Shown piece after piece: positions 28,374 to 38,463 of a DNA stretch of 64,000 bases (the first letter of the stretch is position 1; each line of letters opens with the position of its first letter). This stretch comes from Tetrapisispora phaffii CBS 4417. Taxonomy: Eukaryota > Ascomycota > Saccharomycetes > Saccharomycetales > Saccharomycetaceae. The stretch is taken from contig NC_016533.1 of NCBI RefSeq assembly GCF_000236905.1, positions 186,001 to 250,000 of the forward strand. The letters run 5' to 3'. A program made the translations under genes and the position numbers. The notes below the pieces were generated by a model. The model made no database searches. It was not told the origin of the DNA and saw only the letters and a list, made by a program, of their open reading frames with translations.

Positions 28374-30410
28374 ATGGCAAAACCAAGAGGTAGAAAGTTG
28401 ATTCAGCAACAACAAAAAGATCAATTTGATCCTTCAAGTAAAGAATCTAAGAGTACTATATCCACTCGTGACTATGAAGAATATAAAGATGAGCAAACAG
28501 ATGGTAGTCCAGCTGATCCTCAGATGTTTTTTGGTGTTTTGGATAGAGAAGAATTGGAATACTTCAAACAAATTGAATCTACTCTGGCGTTAGATGCTTT
28601 TGAATCTCCAGAAGAGAAAAGTCATATGGTCTCAAATGTGTTACAAGAAGCTAAAGGTAAAGAATTAAAATTAGTTACTTCTCAAATTTGTTCAAAGTTA
28701 ATGGAAAGAGTTATCCTGGAAAGTGACGATGCTCAATTGAAAAGTATTTTTAAGACATTTAATGGATTTTTCTATAATCTATCTTGTCATAAATATGCTT
28801 CTCATGTTCTAGAAACTTTATTTGTAAGAAGTGCTGCTTTAGTTGAAAAAGAACTAGTAACTCCAAGTTTCGATGACAATCAAGATGACTCTGGTGAATA
28901 TGGTTCTATGGAAAATATGTTTTTATTTATGATAAATGAGTTGAAACCTCATTTTAAAGAAATGATTTGTAACCAATACGCTTCCCATTCTTTCAGATTA
29001 TTATTATTAATTCTATCATCCAAAACATTACCAAGCTCTACTAAAAACAATTCCATTTTACGTTCTAGGAGATCAAAAATTGCACGTAAGATGATCGATA
29101 TTAAAGATAATGAAGACTTCAACAAAGTTTACCAAACTCCTGGTTCTTTTAAAGCCGAGTTAGGTCAAATATTATCTTCACTGTATAAAGACTATACCAA
29201 CAATGCCCCAAGTCGTAAAGAAATCAATCCTTCTGTTAGAACATCATTTAGAGAATTATGCATTGACAAAGTTGCCTCTTCTGTTATACAATTACTTATT
29301 CAAATTGAAGGTATCTTTGACAGAGACCGTTCTTTCTGGAGATTAATTTTTAATACCGATGACAAGGCAGACCCAAAAGAAGAATCATTTATTGAATACT
29401 TGTTATCTGATGCTGTCGGTTCTCACTTCTTTGAAACCGTTATAGGTCTTGGTAAGACCAAATACGTTGAGAGATTATACAATATTTACATTAAAGAACG
29501 TATTGGTAAATTAGCCAAAAGAGACGCTACAGGTGCATTTGTTGTTCAAGCTCTTTTAAAAACGTTAAAGCCAAAAGAAGTCAAAGAAATTTTGGATATA
29601 ATTGTTCCTGAATTAAGCATGCTATTAAATTCAAATATGGATTTTGGTACCGCTATTATCGATGCAAGTAATAAGAATGGCCATTATTTAAAGGAAGAAA
29701 TAATCGAACAACTTGTGAAGAAATTTTATTCTAAAGATTCAGAAAACAGAAATATATTAGAAAGTTGTTTGATGCTAAGCTCGTCCACTTTAGGTAACAC
29801 TAAAGATGACTGGCCAACTTCAGAAGAAAGAAGAAGATCATTATTTTTAGAAGAGTTAATAATATATGATGATAAATTCCTTGATATAACTGTAGATAGT
29901 ATGTTGGCATTACCTGCTGAAAGATTATTACAAATGTGTTACCATGGTGTTTTTTCACATGTTGTGGAATCAATTTTAGTTACAAAAAAAGTTGAAATAA
30001 TCAAGAGAAAACTGCTCTTAAACGTTCTCTGTAAAGATGTTGTTAACATGTCATGTAATGCTTACGGTTCTCATGTTATGGACAAGTTATGGGAATTCAC
30101 TGCCAAATTGGCACTATACAAAGAACGTATTGCAAATGCGTTAGTAGCTGAATCTGAAAAGGTTAAGAACAGTACCTATGGTAGACAAGTGTGGAAAAAC
30201 TGGAGCTTAGAATTATTTGTGAGAAGAAGATTTGATTGGAAAAGTATTGTTAGAGAGCAAGATGAAGAATTATTCCCAAATTCCAAACCTTTGCAACCTA
30301 CACCTAAAGGAAACGGATTCAAGGGCAACAACAACAGAAATAATTTCAACAAACGTCCATATGAAAACAATAGAGAGAACGACTCATCATATAAAAGATC
30401 CAGAAAGTAA
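28374..30410 (+). CDS. NOP9: Nop9, nucleolar pumilio-repeat protein
   Basis: 678 residues from the ATG at 28374 (S. cerevisiae 666). Nop9 binds 20S pre-rRNA near the 3' end of 18S and restrains Nob1 cleavage during early 40S assembly. The protein is built of PUF repeats: '[11 protein letters not shown]', '[13 protein letters not shown]', '[13 protein letters not shown]', '[13 protein letters not shown]', '[12 protein letters not shown]', '[11 protein letters not shown]', 'FGTAIIDAS' and '[11 protein letters not shown]'. A basic, Asn/Arg-rich tail follows ('[12 protein letters not shown]'), a likely nuclear or nucleolar signal. 'MAKPRGRK' is a typical start. Preceded by a PAC element. Confidence 0.95.
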   Translation: MAKPRGRKLIQQQQKDQFDPSSKESKSTISTRDYEEYKDEQTDGSPADPQMFFGVLDREELEYFKQIESTLALDAFESPEEKSHMVSNVLQEAKGKELKLVTSQICSKLMERVILESDDAQLKSIFKTFNGFFYNLSCHKYASHVLETLFVRSAALVEKELVTPSFDDNQDDSGEYGSMENMFLFMINELKPHFKEMICNQYASHSFRLLLLILSSKTLPSSTKNNSILRSRRSKIARKMIDIKDNEDFNKVYQTPGSFKAELGQILSSLYKDYTNNAPSRKEINPSVRTSFRELCIDKVASSVIQLLIQIEGIFDRDRSFWRLIFNTDDKADPKEESFIEYLLSDAVGSHFFETVIGLGKTKYVERLYNIYIKERIGKLAKRDATGAFVVQALLKTLKPKEVKEILDIIVPELSMLLNSNMDFGTAIIDASNKNGHYLKEEIIEQLVKKFYSKDSENRNILESCLMLSSSTLGNTKDDWPTSEERRRSLFLEELIIYDDKFLDITVDSMLALPAERLLQMCYHGVFSHVVESILVTKKVEIIKRKLLLNVLCKDVVNMSCNAYGSHVMDKLWEFTAKLALYKERIANALVAESEKVKNSTYGRQVWKNWSLELFVRRRFDWKSIVREQDEELFPNSKPLQPTPKGNGFKGNNNRNNFNKRPYENNRENDSSYKRSRK

Positions 30411-30640
30411 GGGGTTAGACATTTGAAATTTGTCGAATAGTAAACTATTTTTAAAAATATTTAATTTATACAGAGTTGTATATTGTTATTATAGATGTAT
30501 GGAAATCAAAACTTGTACACATTTATGAGGAGGGACTATATCCCGGCTAATACGGCTGAACAAGTTATCTTCTTTATATTTGAATACATATTTAATTATT
30601 TTTGACAGCTTTTCCAAAACACTCTGTGACAACTAGTAGA

Positions 30641-31276
30641 TTACCATGTATCATTATTTCTCCTAGAGCGTAAACCCAAATACCTTGCTAAATCGTTAAA
30701 AAGATCATCCAATTGATCCTTCTTATAATTAAACAATTGTTTTTGTAATTCCTCATCAGGGATATCATTAATGTGGAAATTTTCTACTTTACCTTCAAGG
30801 TATTTTTCGAATTCTTCTTCTTCCTTTGCGGATGGTGGGATCAATTCATAGAACTTTGCAATCTTGAACAGTTTCAAATCAGTTAGATCTTCAAATTCTT
30901 TGACAGTGGATGGATATAAACCATCTTTGGCATCCAAAATATCTGAATCGGCGTTTGGAATAGGGGCCACAATATCATCAGGAGCGGTTTTAGTGGAGTT
31001 AATGATTCTCCTGATCGATCTATCTTCCATGTTGTCCAGCTGCCCTTGCAATTCTCCTACCAGTTGAATCAAGTCTTCATTAGTGGCCAGATCAGAGTCT
31101 GAGTATCCCTTAGAACCCCCCTTGGATGAGCCAAACTTCGAGACATCGTGCTTTTGTTTCGAGACTTGCATCTCTAACACGTTCTGACCAGTTCTGGAGA
31201 TCAACATACTCTGCCTCTTAACAATCTCATTCAATTTAGCAACCTCTTTCTTTAAATGTTCTAATTCACCAGACAT
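30641..31276 (-). CDS. MRP8: Mrp8-family protein of unknown function
   Basis: 211 residues (S. cerevisiae Mrp8/YKL142W has 219). The function is not established; it was once listed as a mitochondrial ribosomal protein on weak grounds. A coiled-coil N terminus (about 1-35, 'ELEHLKKEVAKLNEIVKRQS') is followed by a Ser/Gly-rich linker. Conserved blocks follow: 'ATNEDLIQLVGELQGQLDNM' with 'EERSIRR'-like 'EDRSIRR', 'PIPNADSDI' and 'LFKIAKFYELIPPS', then 'EKYLEGKVENFHIND' and 'LDDLFNDLARYLGL'. No clear mitochondrial presequence. The neighbours LTV1 and RPC25 match S. cerevisiae order. Confidence 0.9.
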   Translation of the reverse strand: MSGELEHLKKEVAKLNEIVKRQSMLISRTGQNVLEMQVSKQKHDVSKFGSSKGGSKGYSDSDLATNEDLIQLVGELQGQLDNMEDRSIRRIINSTKTAPDDIVAPIPNADSDILDAKDGLYPSTVKEFEDLTDLKLFKIAKFYELIPPSAKEEEEFEKYLEGKVENFHINDIPDEELQKQLFNYKKDQLDDLFNDLARYLGLRSRRNNDTW

Positions 31277-31694
31277 TTCTATTGATATAATTCAGATTAA
31301 TATTTCTTAAAATTTCCCTTGTAAAGTTCTTTGTTGCACTTGCAGTTCATAACCAGTTGAAACAGTCAATTCTCTTATAACTTTACAACCACTCACAATG
31401 TTTGGAAGTCCACAAAAATCAACTAAAAGAACAATATCTGTTATAGAATAGGTCTCTACCTTTTGACCTTATAGTGTGGTTATCACTTGTTGCATGCTCC
31501 TTTAAAGCCTCTTAAAATTTATATACGGGCATCACGTGATTGGCGACGCAAAATGGAGAAGGACAATTGTTGGTTATTACTGATGCCTAGGTATTACTAT
31601 TTGTGGCCTCCAGTGTACGAGGCAGTGCTGAGGGATATATAGCTATCTATCTATCTATATATATGTAAATGTGTATTTGCAGAAGTGTTACGAT
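31277..31694. promoter_or_regulatory. MRP8 promoter and LTV1 3' flank, with an E-box
   Basis: Both neighbours are on the minus strand. ATCACGTGAT at 31531-31540 is a perfect palindrome (Cbf1/Pho4 type) about 255 bp upstream of the MRP8 ATG. A CTAT/AT microsatellite follows at 31641-31666. Confidence 0.5.
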
Positions 31695-33140
31695 TCATAA
31701 ATGTAAACCGTTTAAGCTATTGGACAAGCCGGCGAGACCGTTTGGTTTTTGATTCTGGTTCTTTTTCTGTTCACGTTTTCTTCTCATCGACAGCTTACCC
31801 TTGCTGACTTCGTCAGCAGCCTCTTTCAGACGGTCTCTTTCGGCACTCTTCTTGACCAGTTTACGGCCACTGTTATCTAGCTCGTAGTTGTCTAGGAAAT
31901 CATCCAACATGGACTCGAAATCTCCACGCTCGGCCTCCATATCGAATGGTTGGGTTGTTTCTTCTTCATCGAGTTCTTGCTCTTCTTCGTAGTTATCGTA
32001 ACCGGTGATAATGGTATCGTAGTGGTCGTCCAACACAGTCATCACTTCTGTACGGGCAATGGCACTGGAACTCATGGAGAACCCAGAGATGTCTGACATG
32101 GCACCCTTTTTGTGACGGTCTTTTCTCTTCTTGCTACCCGATACTTTTTTGGTTTTAGAGAAATCTGGCAGAGCTCCAACGAAGTCTCCATCTTCTTCTT
32201 CCACTTCATCCTGGGGATCTACGCTTTCCAGGTCATCCTGGGAGAGCTCATCGCCGGACAGGTCTTCATTGTGCTTGCGATCCTTTTGGAACCTCATCAC
32301 ATCTGCCTGGTAGTGCATTTCTTGCAAGTCCTCCAAGTTGTTGATATCGTCGAACTGGGCTAACTCTGCCTGGTAGTGCTCATCCTCATACGCGTTCATT
32401 TCTGCATCAATATCCCATTCGTTGGCGACATCTTCCTCGTCTTCAGCTTCGCCACCTGCCAATAGTTCTGAAAAGAAGTCGTCGTCTTGTTCGACCGCCA
32501 GCTGTTGTTCCAGTTTCTTGGCATCTGCACCTTTCTTCTTGATAGCTTCTGTGACGTCGACATCCTCATTGACCACATATGCTTCGTCATCCAATGCTTC
32601 CAAGATCTCTCTTAAAGACGGGTCCAGGTCTGGTCTGAACCCGCTGATCTCGTTCGCCGCATCCTCCTGATGTTTCAAGTACTCCTGAGTGGCCACGCCT
32701 CTTTGGAACACAGCGACGGGAGCAACGTCACTCGTCGATCTATAACTGGGTTCCACAAACAGATCCTCGATGTTCTTCTTAGGGACTTCTTTCGCCTCGT
32801 CCTTAGAGGGAATAAACACTGAGTTTGCAGGGTCTAGACCAATAGGTTTCAAATGCTGCGTGTAATCGTACTTGGAATCATCGAAAGTGATACCATACAA
32901 CGCAGCCTCGCCAACATGGTCATTTGCAAGGTCAACGGACGGTTTCTTCTTAGAAGCTCCCATCAAACTGGGCAAAGCAGATACGTCAACACCTTTGCCT
33001 TTGCCATGTCTCTCATTTGGGTTTGTAACAGGAACCAGAATATGCTTACTAGCATCCTCGTCGTAGAAATGGGGGTCATCATGGGGTCTATGCACCACAA
33101 CGTATCTCTGTGAACTCTTCTTATCGAATTTTTTAGACAT
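31695..33140 (-). CDS. LTV1: Ltv1, 40S subunit assembly and export factor
   Basis: 481 residues (S. cerevisiae 463). Ltv1 rides on late pre-40S particles with Enp1 and Rps3; its phosphorylation by the kinase Hrr25 allows its release. The N terminus 'KKFDKKSSQRYVVVHRPHDDP' is diagnostic. A long acidic middle is followed by the conserved block 'SDISGFSMSSSAIARTE' at about 349-365, which holds the serines equivalent to Hrr25 targets, then 'ITGYDNYEEE' and a basic C terminus. It starts at the ATG at 33138-33140. It diverges from RPC25 and shares a PAC/RRPE promoter with it. Confidence 0.96.
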   Translation of the reverse strand: MSKKFDKKSSQRYVVVHRPHDDPHFYDEDASKHILVPVTNPNERHGKGKGVDVSALPSLMGASKKKPSVDLANDHVGEAALYGITFDDSKYDYTQHLKPIGLDPANSVFIPSKDEAKEVPKKNIEDLFVEPSYRSTSDVAPVAVFQRGVATQEYLKHQEDAANEISGFRPDLDPSLREILEALDDEAYVVNEDVDVTEAIKKKGADAKKLEQQLAVEQDDDFFSELLAGGEAEDEEDVANEWDIDAEMNAYEDEHYQAELAQFDDINNLEDLQEMHYQADVMRFQKDRKHNEDLSGDELSQDDLESVDPQDEVEEEDGDFVGALPDFSKTKKVSGSKKRKDRHKKGAMSDISGFSMSSSAIARTEVMTVLDDHYDTIITGYDNYEEEQELDEEETTQPFDMEAERGDFESMLDDFLDNYELDNSGRKLVKKSAERDRLKEAADEVSKGKLSMRRKREQKKNQNQKPNGLAGLSNSLNGLHL

Positions 33141-33606
33141 TTTTACTTCTTCTCAATTCACCAGCGCTTGTCTCTATCTCTTTCTCTCTTGTTTAAAAAC
33201 TGGAAAACCATCAATGTCAACACAGCACCCAATGGAGAACCTTATATACCCGTCGAATCAACTAATACAATCAGCAAACCACCTGGAAACACAGCCGTTT
33301 CAACCAGTTCAATCAACCTCATCACCTCCAGAACAGAGCTCATCTCATCGCAAAATTTTTCAGTCACGTCACACGAGCGGGGCCCTCACCGCTATAAAGG
33401 TTATTCCATTATGGTGACACTCTGTAACAACTGATCAGTGTGTATATATGTACTGATGACTAGAACGTATTGGTCTATATATCTATGCACCTTGTTGACA
33501 TGATATAAGGGTTGCCATCAGTGGGACGAGTTGATGAACTTGTCGTGATTCGAGGAGGAATTGAGTGTTTTGTGGAAACACAGTGAGACTATAACAATTT
33601 GTGAAA
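33141..33606. promoter_or_regulatory. Divergent LTV1-RPC25 promoter
   Basis: Contains one PAC/RRPE block (listed next) placed between the two genes. A GCTATAAAGG box lies at about 33391-33400. Confidence 0.55.
33344..33361. promoter_or_regulatory. PAC + RRPE shared by LTV1 and RPC25
   Basis: CTCATCGC at 33344-33351 is followed at once by AAAATTTTT. It is 205 bp from the LTV1 ATG and 245 bp from the RPC25 ATG, so it can serve both genes. Confidence 0.68.
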
Positions 33607-34224
33607 ATGTTTATTTTATCGTTAATGAGCGACTTGGTGAGGGTGCTTCCTGAGCAATTCAATCTGGATAACGTTACTGCCATCACTCATCAATTGAACG
33701 GCAAGTATGCCAATAAGATCATTGCCCATCTAGGGCTTTGCGTGGCGGTTTACGATGTGTTGGAAGTCGATGAAGGACAGCTGAGGCCTGGGGACGGGTC
33801 CTCGTACATTAATGTGAGGTTTCGTGCGTTGATATTCAAACCATTCATTGGGGAAATTGTCACTGGATGGATCACGAAATGCACGGTGGACGGGATCAAG
33901 GTGTCGTTATCAGGCATGTTTGAAGATATATTCATTCCAAAGAACATGCTGTTTGAAGGGTGTCATTTCTCAGTGAATGAGAATGCATGGGTATGGCCTA
34001 TGGACGAAGACACAGAGTTGTACTTTGACATCAACGAAAAGATTAGGTTCAGGGTCGAGCAAGAAGTGTTCATCGACGTCAAACCCAAATCGCCGAAGGA
34101 GAGAGATCAAGAAGAAAAAGCCAAGGAAAATGGCGAGCTTGAAACTACTGAAAAGCTTCCCTCATACGCAATCCTGGGGAGCTGTCAAACAGATGGCATG
34201 GGACTAGTAAGCTGGTGGGAATAG
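33607..34224 (+). CDS. RPC25: Rpc25, Rpb7-like subunit C25 of RNA polymerase III
   Basis: 205 residues from the ATG at 33607 (S. cerevisiae 212). With Rpc17 it forms the Pol III stalk that contacts TFIIIB and is needed for initiation. The N-terminal Rpb7 fold shows 'MFILSLMSDLVRV', 'QLNGKYANKII' and 'DGSSYINVRFRALIFKPFIGEI'. An OB domain follows with 'GIKVSLSGMFEDIFIPKNMLF' and 'WVWPMDEDTELYFD'. The C terminus 'LGSCQTDGMGLVSWWE' is nearly invariant in yeasts. A GTG two codons earlier is not a plausible start. The variable charged linker (about 165-185) is shorter than in S. cerevisiae. Confidence 0.97.
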   Translation: MFILSLMSDLVRVLPEQFNLDNVTAITHQLNGKYANKIIAHLGLCVAVYDVLEVDEGQLRPGDGSSYINVRFRALIFKPFIGEIVTGWITKCTVDGIKVSLSGMFEDIFIPKNMLFEGCHFSVNENAWVWPMDEDTELYFDINEKIRFRVEQEVFIDVKPKSPKERDQEEKAKENGELETTEKLPSYAILGSCQTDGMGLVSWWE

Positions 34225-34642
34225 TGATCAACAGGCACATCCATGCACGCATATACACATAATTTGCACAAAAATTAAAATAAAAGGAAATCAAAAAGCA
34301 TATATATATACACTTATACATATATAAACACTGTCTGCAACTACCAAATATATATAGATAGCAGAAGCATCATTGAAACTAAACACACAAATCTGTATAC
34401 GTTTGTCTTGCCTTGTAGCCTTTTATTGACTATGTTCACATAGTTAAGAATCGATGACTTTTGAAAAATTTTTAGCGATGAGCTGAAAAAGCTAAGCTAA
34501 CATTAGATAAAAGATGTAGATGTATAAATGAAATGTATTAGTTCGAACGGTTGTTTTGTGCTTGGTCAGAGAGGAGTGATTCTCATATAAGAGCATTGCC
34601 AGGCTAGTCAATTTCCCAGTTTTTAGATTTTTAGACTTCGAG
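34225..34642. promoter_or_regulatory. ENP1 upstream region
   Basis: AT-rich spacer with TA-repeat stretches at 34300-34360 and the RRPE/PAC block listed next. Confidence 0.5.
34463..34483 (+). promoter_or_regulatory. RRPE + PAC of ENP1
   Basis: GAAAAATTTTT at 34463-34473 is followed directly by GCGATGAG at 34475-34482, about 160 bp before the ATG; the closest-spaced pair in the window. Confidence 0.72.
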
Positions 34643-36103
34643 ATGGGTAGAGCTACTTCTTCTAGAGCTGGTAAGCAAAGACACGATCCGTTGTTAAAAG
34701 ATATTGATTCTGCAGAAGGTATCTTGAATAGTCGTCAAAAGAAGAAAGGGAAGAAGGGTGCACGCAAAGATGGTGTGGATGATGGAGATGATGAGAATGG
34801 AGAAGGGGAAGCTTTTATTGATGCTAGAGCCTCGAGGAAGATTTTACAGCTTGCTAAGGAACAACAAGATGAGATCAAGGAAGAAGAAGGTGTTGTCGCT
34901 AGAGATGCTGCTAATGCAAAAGCTAGGTTCAAACATTTGAATTACGCTGACGACGACGATGATGAGGATGAGGAGGACTATAACAATGAAGATATATCCG
35001 ACTTCGAGCCAGAAGATTACGACGGTGCAGAGGGTGCAGACGAAGAAGAAGTGATCGAGATCGATGAAGAAGACGCTGCAATGTTTGAGCAATATTTCAA
35101 GAAATCTGAGGACTTTACCTCCGATGGTGGTGCTTACAATTTAGCAGACAAGATCATGGCCTCTATCAGGCAAAAAGAAGAGCAAGTGGACTTTCAAAAA
35201 GGATCTGAACAAGATTCTGGTTTCGAGAACAGAAATGTTTCCGGTTTGAGAAGTGGAGAAGGTGTTGCATTACCAGAAAAGGTTATTAGAGCTTACACCA
35301 CTATTGGTACGATTTTGAGGACTTGGACCCACGGTAAGCTGCCAAAACTATTCAAGGTTATTCCATCATTGAGAAACTGGCAAGATGTGCTGTATGTGAC
35401 AAATCCGGACGAATGGTCCCCTCATGTGGTATATGAAGCAACAAAACTATTTGTTTCCAATATGCAAGCTAAAGAAGCTCAAAAATTTATCAATATCATC
35501 CTATTGGAAAGATTCCGTACAAACATCGAAGACTCAGAAGATCATAGTTTGAACTATCATGTCTACCGTGCTATTAAGAAATCTTTATATAAACCAAGTG
35601 CATTTTTTAAAGGGTTCCTATTCCCACTCGTAGAAGGTGGTTGTAATATCCGTGAAGCCACCATTGCTGGTAGTGTTTTGGCCAAAATCTCTATACCAGC
35701 GTTACACTCATCCGCTGCATTAAGTTATTTGTTGAAATTACCATTCTCGCCAGCTACCACAGTGTTTATTAAAGTTTTACTGGAGAAGAAATACGCTTTA
35801 CCATACCAAACTGTAGATGAATGTGTTTACTACTTCATGAGATTTAGAATATTAGATGATGGAAGTAATGGGGAAGATGCAATAAGAACATTGCCAGTTG
35901 TATGGCACAAGGCCTTTTTATTGTTTGCCCAACGTTATAAGAATGATATCACTGAAGATCAAAGAGATTTCCTAATGGAAACTATTCGTCAAAGAGGTCA
36001 CAAAGAAATAGGACCTGAAATCAGAAGGGAATTGCTTGCTGGACACTCCAGAGAATTCGTAACAGAACCAACTAACGATGATCTGATGATTGACGTCAAT
36101 TAG
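34643..36103 (+). CDS. ENP1: Enp1/bystin, 40S ribosome assembly factor
   Basis: 486 residues (S. cerevisiae 483). An essential pre-40S protein that acts from the 90S particle to cytoplasmic maturation, together with Ltv1. The N terminus 'RATSSRAGKQRHDPLL' is diagnostic. Acidic tracts fill residues 90-150. The bystin domain covers about 210-470 with 'EKVIRAYTTIGTILRTWTHG', 'YHVYRAIKKSLYKPSAFFKG', 'HSSAALSYLL' and 'YQTVDECVYYFMRF'. A PAC/RRPE pair lies just upstream. It converges with USE1, 130 bp between stops. It is the first gene here of the YBR233-YBR247 block. Confidence 0.96.
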   Translation: MGRATSSRAGKQRHDPLLKDIDSAEGILNSRQKKKGKKGARKDGVDDGDDENGEGEAFIDARASRKILQLAKEQQDEIKEEEGVVARDAANAKARFKHLNYADDDDDEDEEDYNNEDISDFEPEDYDGAEGADEEEVIEIDEEDAAMFEQYFKKSEDFTSDGGAYNLADKIMASIRQKEEQVDFQKGSEQDSGFENRNVSGLRSGEGVALPEKVIRAYTTIGTILRTWTHGKLPKLFKVIPSLRNWQDVLYVTNPDEWSPHVVYEATKLFVSNMQAKEAQKFINIILLERFRTNIEDSEDHSLNYHVYRAIKKSLYKPSAFFKGFLFPLVEGGCNIREATIAGSVLAKISIPALHSSAALSYLLKLPFSPATTVFIKVLLEKKYALPYQTVDECVYYFMRFRILDDGSNGEDAIRTLPVVWHKAFLLFAQRYKNDITEDQRDFLMETIRQRGHKEIGPEIRRELLAGHSREFVTEPTNDDLMIDVN

Positions 36104-36233
36104 GTAAATATTTATAAATAATATAATGTACCATATATATTGCAAAAAGATATATAATTGAAGAATCATATAAACTCACATCAATAATTATATATATGTA
36201 TGGCACGATTCCCTACCAAAGGAACTGTGTACT

Positions 36234-37046
36234 TTATAATGCAGGAAATAGTTTAATAATAATAAACGTTGTAAATAGACCCAGTACCATGAATATTGAT
36301 ACACAGACATAAAATAAATAGCCCAATTTCTTTCTATCATAGGATTTTAATTTACCGCTAACATTTGTCAAACTCTTTGATGCCACCTGCATACCAATTT
36401 CGGCAGCACCTAGTACATTCTTATCCTCATCAAGAGCATTTTGAAATGCAGTGGCACCTTCTTTCAAGCTTGAGACTAATTTTGTCATGTCTTCAATCAA
36501 GCCATTTTGCAAACCTTCGTTTTCTTCTATTTGGTTTTCAACAGTCTTGTTGTAGCTTTCTGCTGCATTTGTACCATCTCCATCGTTCAACCCACCCAAT
36601 AGCCTTTTCCTTAACTGAACAAGTCCTTCATCTTCTTGTTCAATGCTAGAGGTAAACCCATCTCCTTCATCAGCAATACTCTCTATCTTGTCTTCAGCAA
36701 TGTCCCTCACTGTGTCAACAGCTTCATTGGAGTCGAAGTCTACTGTCAGCCTACGTCTTTTGGATTCCTCCTGTAATTTGTTGTATTCTTTCTGCAATTT
36801 GTTCAAATACTTATACTTATTCGATTTCGATGCATATTCTAGCTTACTGAATTTCAATTGCCAACTCTTAAGCAACTCTGAGTTCACAATGGCATCACCT
36901 TTCAATTTGGACCTCCTCAGAAAGCTGATGTTCTTATCTTGCTTGTTATTCAACAGATACATCAAGAATGGGTCTTCTTGAGACTCCATTCGTTCGTCTA
37001 ATTCAGAAGCAATGTTTACCAACCTCTCTTGAATTTTATCACTCAT
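36234..37046 (-). CDS. USE1: Use1, Qc-type ER SNARE for Golgi-to-ER retrograde traffic
   Basis: 270 residues (S. cerevisiae 245). Use1 works with Ufe1, Sec20 and Sec22 to fuse COPI vesicles with the ER. A soluble N-terminal region with coiled coil at about 75-100 is followed by a SNARE-like heptad region at about 170-235 ('EENEGLQNGLIEDMTKLVSSL'). A C-terminal membrane anchor follows at about 245-267 ('LFYVCVSIFMVLGLFTTFI'). The family uses Asp rather than Gln in the ionic layer; I cannot fix that position by eye. The ATG at 37044-37046 is followed by a conserved amphipathic start. Orthology also follows from SEH1 two genes away (YGL098W and YGL100W). Confidence 0.88.
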   Translation of the reverse strand: MSDKIQERLVNIASELDERMESQEDPFLMYLLNNKQDKNISFLRRSKLKGDAIVNSELLKSWQLKFSKLEYASKSNKYKYLNKLQKEYNKLQEESKRRRLTVDFDSNEAVDTVRDIAEDKIESIADEGDGFTSSIEQEDEGLVQLRKRLLGGLNDGDGTNAAESYNKTVENQIEENEGLQNGLIEDMTKLVSSLKEGATAFQNALDEDKNVLGAAEIGMQVASKSLTNVSGKLKSYDRKKLGYLFYVCVSIFMVLGLFTTFIIIKLFPAL

Positions 37047-37553
37047 AGCGAATTAAACTGATTCAAAAGCAAACTCTGTATGCAACACTCCTTTTGCAAT
37101 GGTGATATTCACTATATGTGTAGTCCACCAATGAGTTCCAAGTACAATATCGATGATTTATTGATAATTTTATAGTTTATTAGAAGATAGGTGACTATTT
37201 GGAAAAACAGAACGACTTTAAATAACGGTTCTGTTACAATGGTTTAAATAAGTTGTTATCGAAATTGAACATCGATAGAAGGTATACAACGACACATTAG
37301 ATACATAAGTGAGGCTCCTATCGAATTTATTGTTGTTATGCTTAAACTTCAGGATCAGAAGACGAGAGAGTGTGTCTTATGTTTTATATTACATATATTT
37401 GCACTATATATATATCATTATACTGATACTTACTTCTCGGTGTGGAATGGTATATTATATATCTCCAAATGAGACAAGGTGTAAATGAATCATTGTTTAA
37501 TGGTTTGTCTTATTGAGTGTCTTTTTATATTTAAAATGCTCTTCTGGAGCATA
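37047..37553. other. Intergenic, USE1 promoter and peroxidase 3' flank
   Basis: AT-rich, both neighbours on the minus strand. TA-repeat stretches at 37380-37420; no other motif recognised. Confidence 0.5.
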
Positions 37554-38078
37554 CTATGTGGCGTGTGCAGTTTGATTTTGTTCTATCAGTGTAGAGATAT
37601 CGGATTCCAGCTCAAGAGGTGACATCAAAGATGAATATCTTCCATACACTTCACCCTCAGAACTAACTAGAAACTTCTCAAAGTTCCATTTGATACCTTT
37701 CAATCCTGCCGAGTCCAACTTTCTCTCTTTTAGATATTTATAAAGAGGATCTGAGTAAACTCCATTGACATTAATCTTGTTCAGTATAGGGAACGTGATA
37801 CCGAAATTCAACGTACAGAATTTGCTTATCTCATAATTCGAGCCTGGTTCTTGATGGCCAAATTGATTGCATGGGAATCCAAGAATCACCAAACCTTTTC
37901 GATTATATTTACGATGCAGATATTCTAAATCTTTGTACTGCGGAGTAAACCCACAATGTGAAGCAACATTCACAATCAGAACCACTTTCCCACGTAACTG
38001 TTCAAAATCAAAGGGTTTCCCTTCCGAATCTAATGGTTTGAACCCATAGAAGTCCACTTCAACTTGATCTGTAGTCAT
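37554..38078 (-). CDS. GPX2: Thiol-dependent glutathione peroxidase-like protein, Gpx2/Hyr1 type
   Basis: 174 residues (S. cerevisiae Gpx2 has 162). Reduces lipid and hydrogen peroxides using thioredoxin. The peroxidatic Cys replaces selenocysteine at C42 in 'NVASHCGFTPQY'. C70 in 'GFPCNQFGHQEPG' and the resolving C88 in 'FCTLNFGITFPI' follow; Gln76 and Trp in 'GIKWNFEKFLV' complete the catalytic tetrad region. No signal peptide. The name GPX2 rests on ALG7 two genes away (YBR244W and YBR243C); from sequence alone HYR1/GPX3 is equally possible. It starts at the ATG at 38076-38078. Confidence 0.85.
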   Translation of the reverse strand: MTTDQVEVDFYGFKPLDSEGKPFDFEQLRGKVVLIVNVASHCGFTPQYKDLEYLHRKYNRKGLVILGFPCNQFGHQEPGSNYEISKFCTLNFGITFPILNKINVNGVYSDPLYKYLKERKLDSAGLKGIKWNFEKFLVSSEGEVYGRYSSLMSPLELESDISTLIEQNQTAHAT

Positions 38079-38463
38079 TATTCAAACTCTTCTACTCAAA
38101 GTAAAATATTCACTCAACAACTCAAGCGGCTCGTCACAATGCTGATAAGACTGGTCTGCCTCTACTAATCTATTGCACTCCATCAGCCAGCAACCTGCCC
38201 ACCCACTCCTCCATCCTTTTATATAAGTAACCACCAGTCTCATCTAACCATTGTGTGTTAGCACTTCACAATTGGCATATTCCGAGATGGCGATGCTTAC
38301 TAAGTTCAAGTAACAATGGCTAGGTTTCGATACAGAGGGTGTGGGATTATAAGACGGTCGATCGAATGGTTCACGAGTGTTGGTACATGGTGCAAGTACA
38401 GATGTAACTGGAGTTTTATTTATTTACTTATCTTTTTATGTTGGTTATATATGTTTTCGGTTT
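38079..38463. promoter_or_regulatory. Peroxidase promoter and SEH1 3' flank
   Basis: TATATAAG at about 38221-38228 is a likely TATA box, about 145 bp upstream of the GPX2 ATG, with pyrimidine-rich DNA between. No RNA gene seen. Confidence 0.5.
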
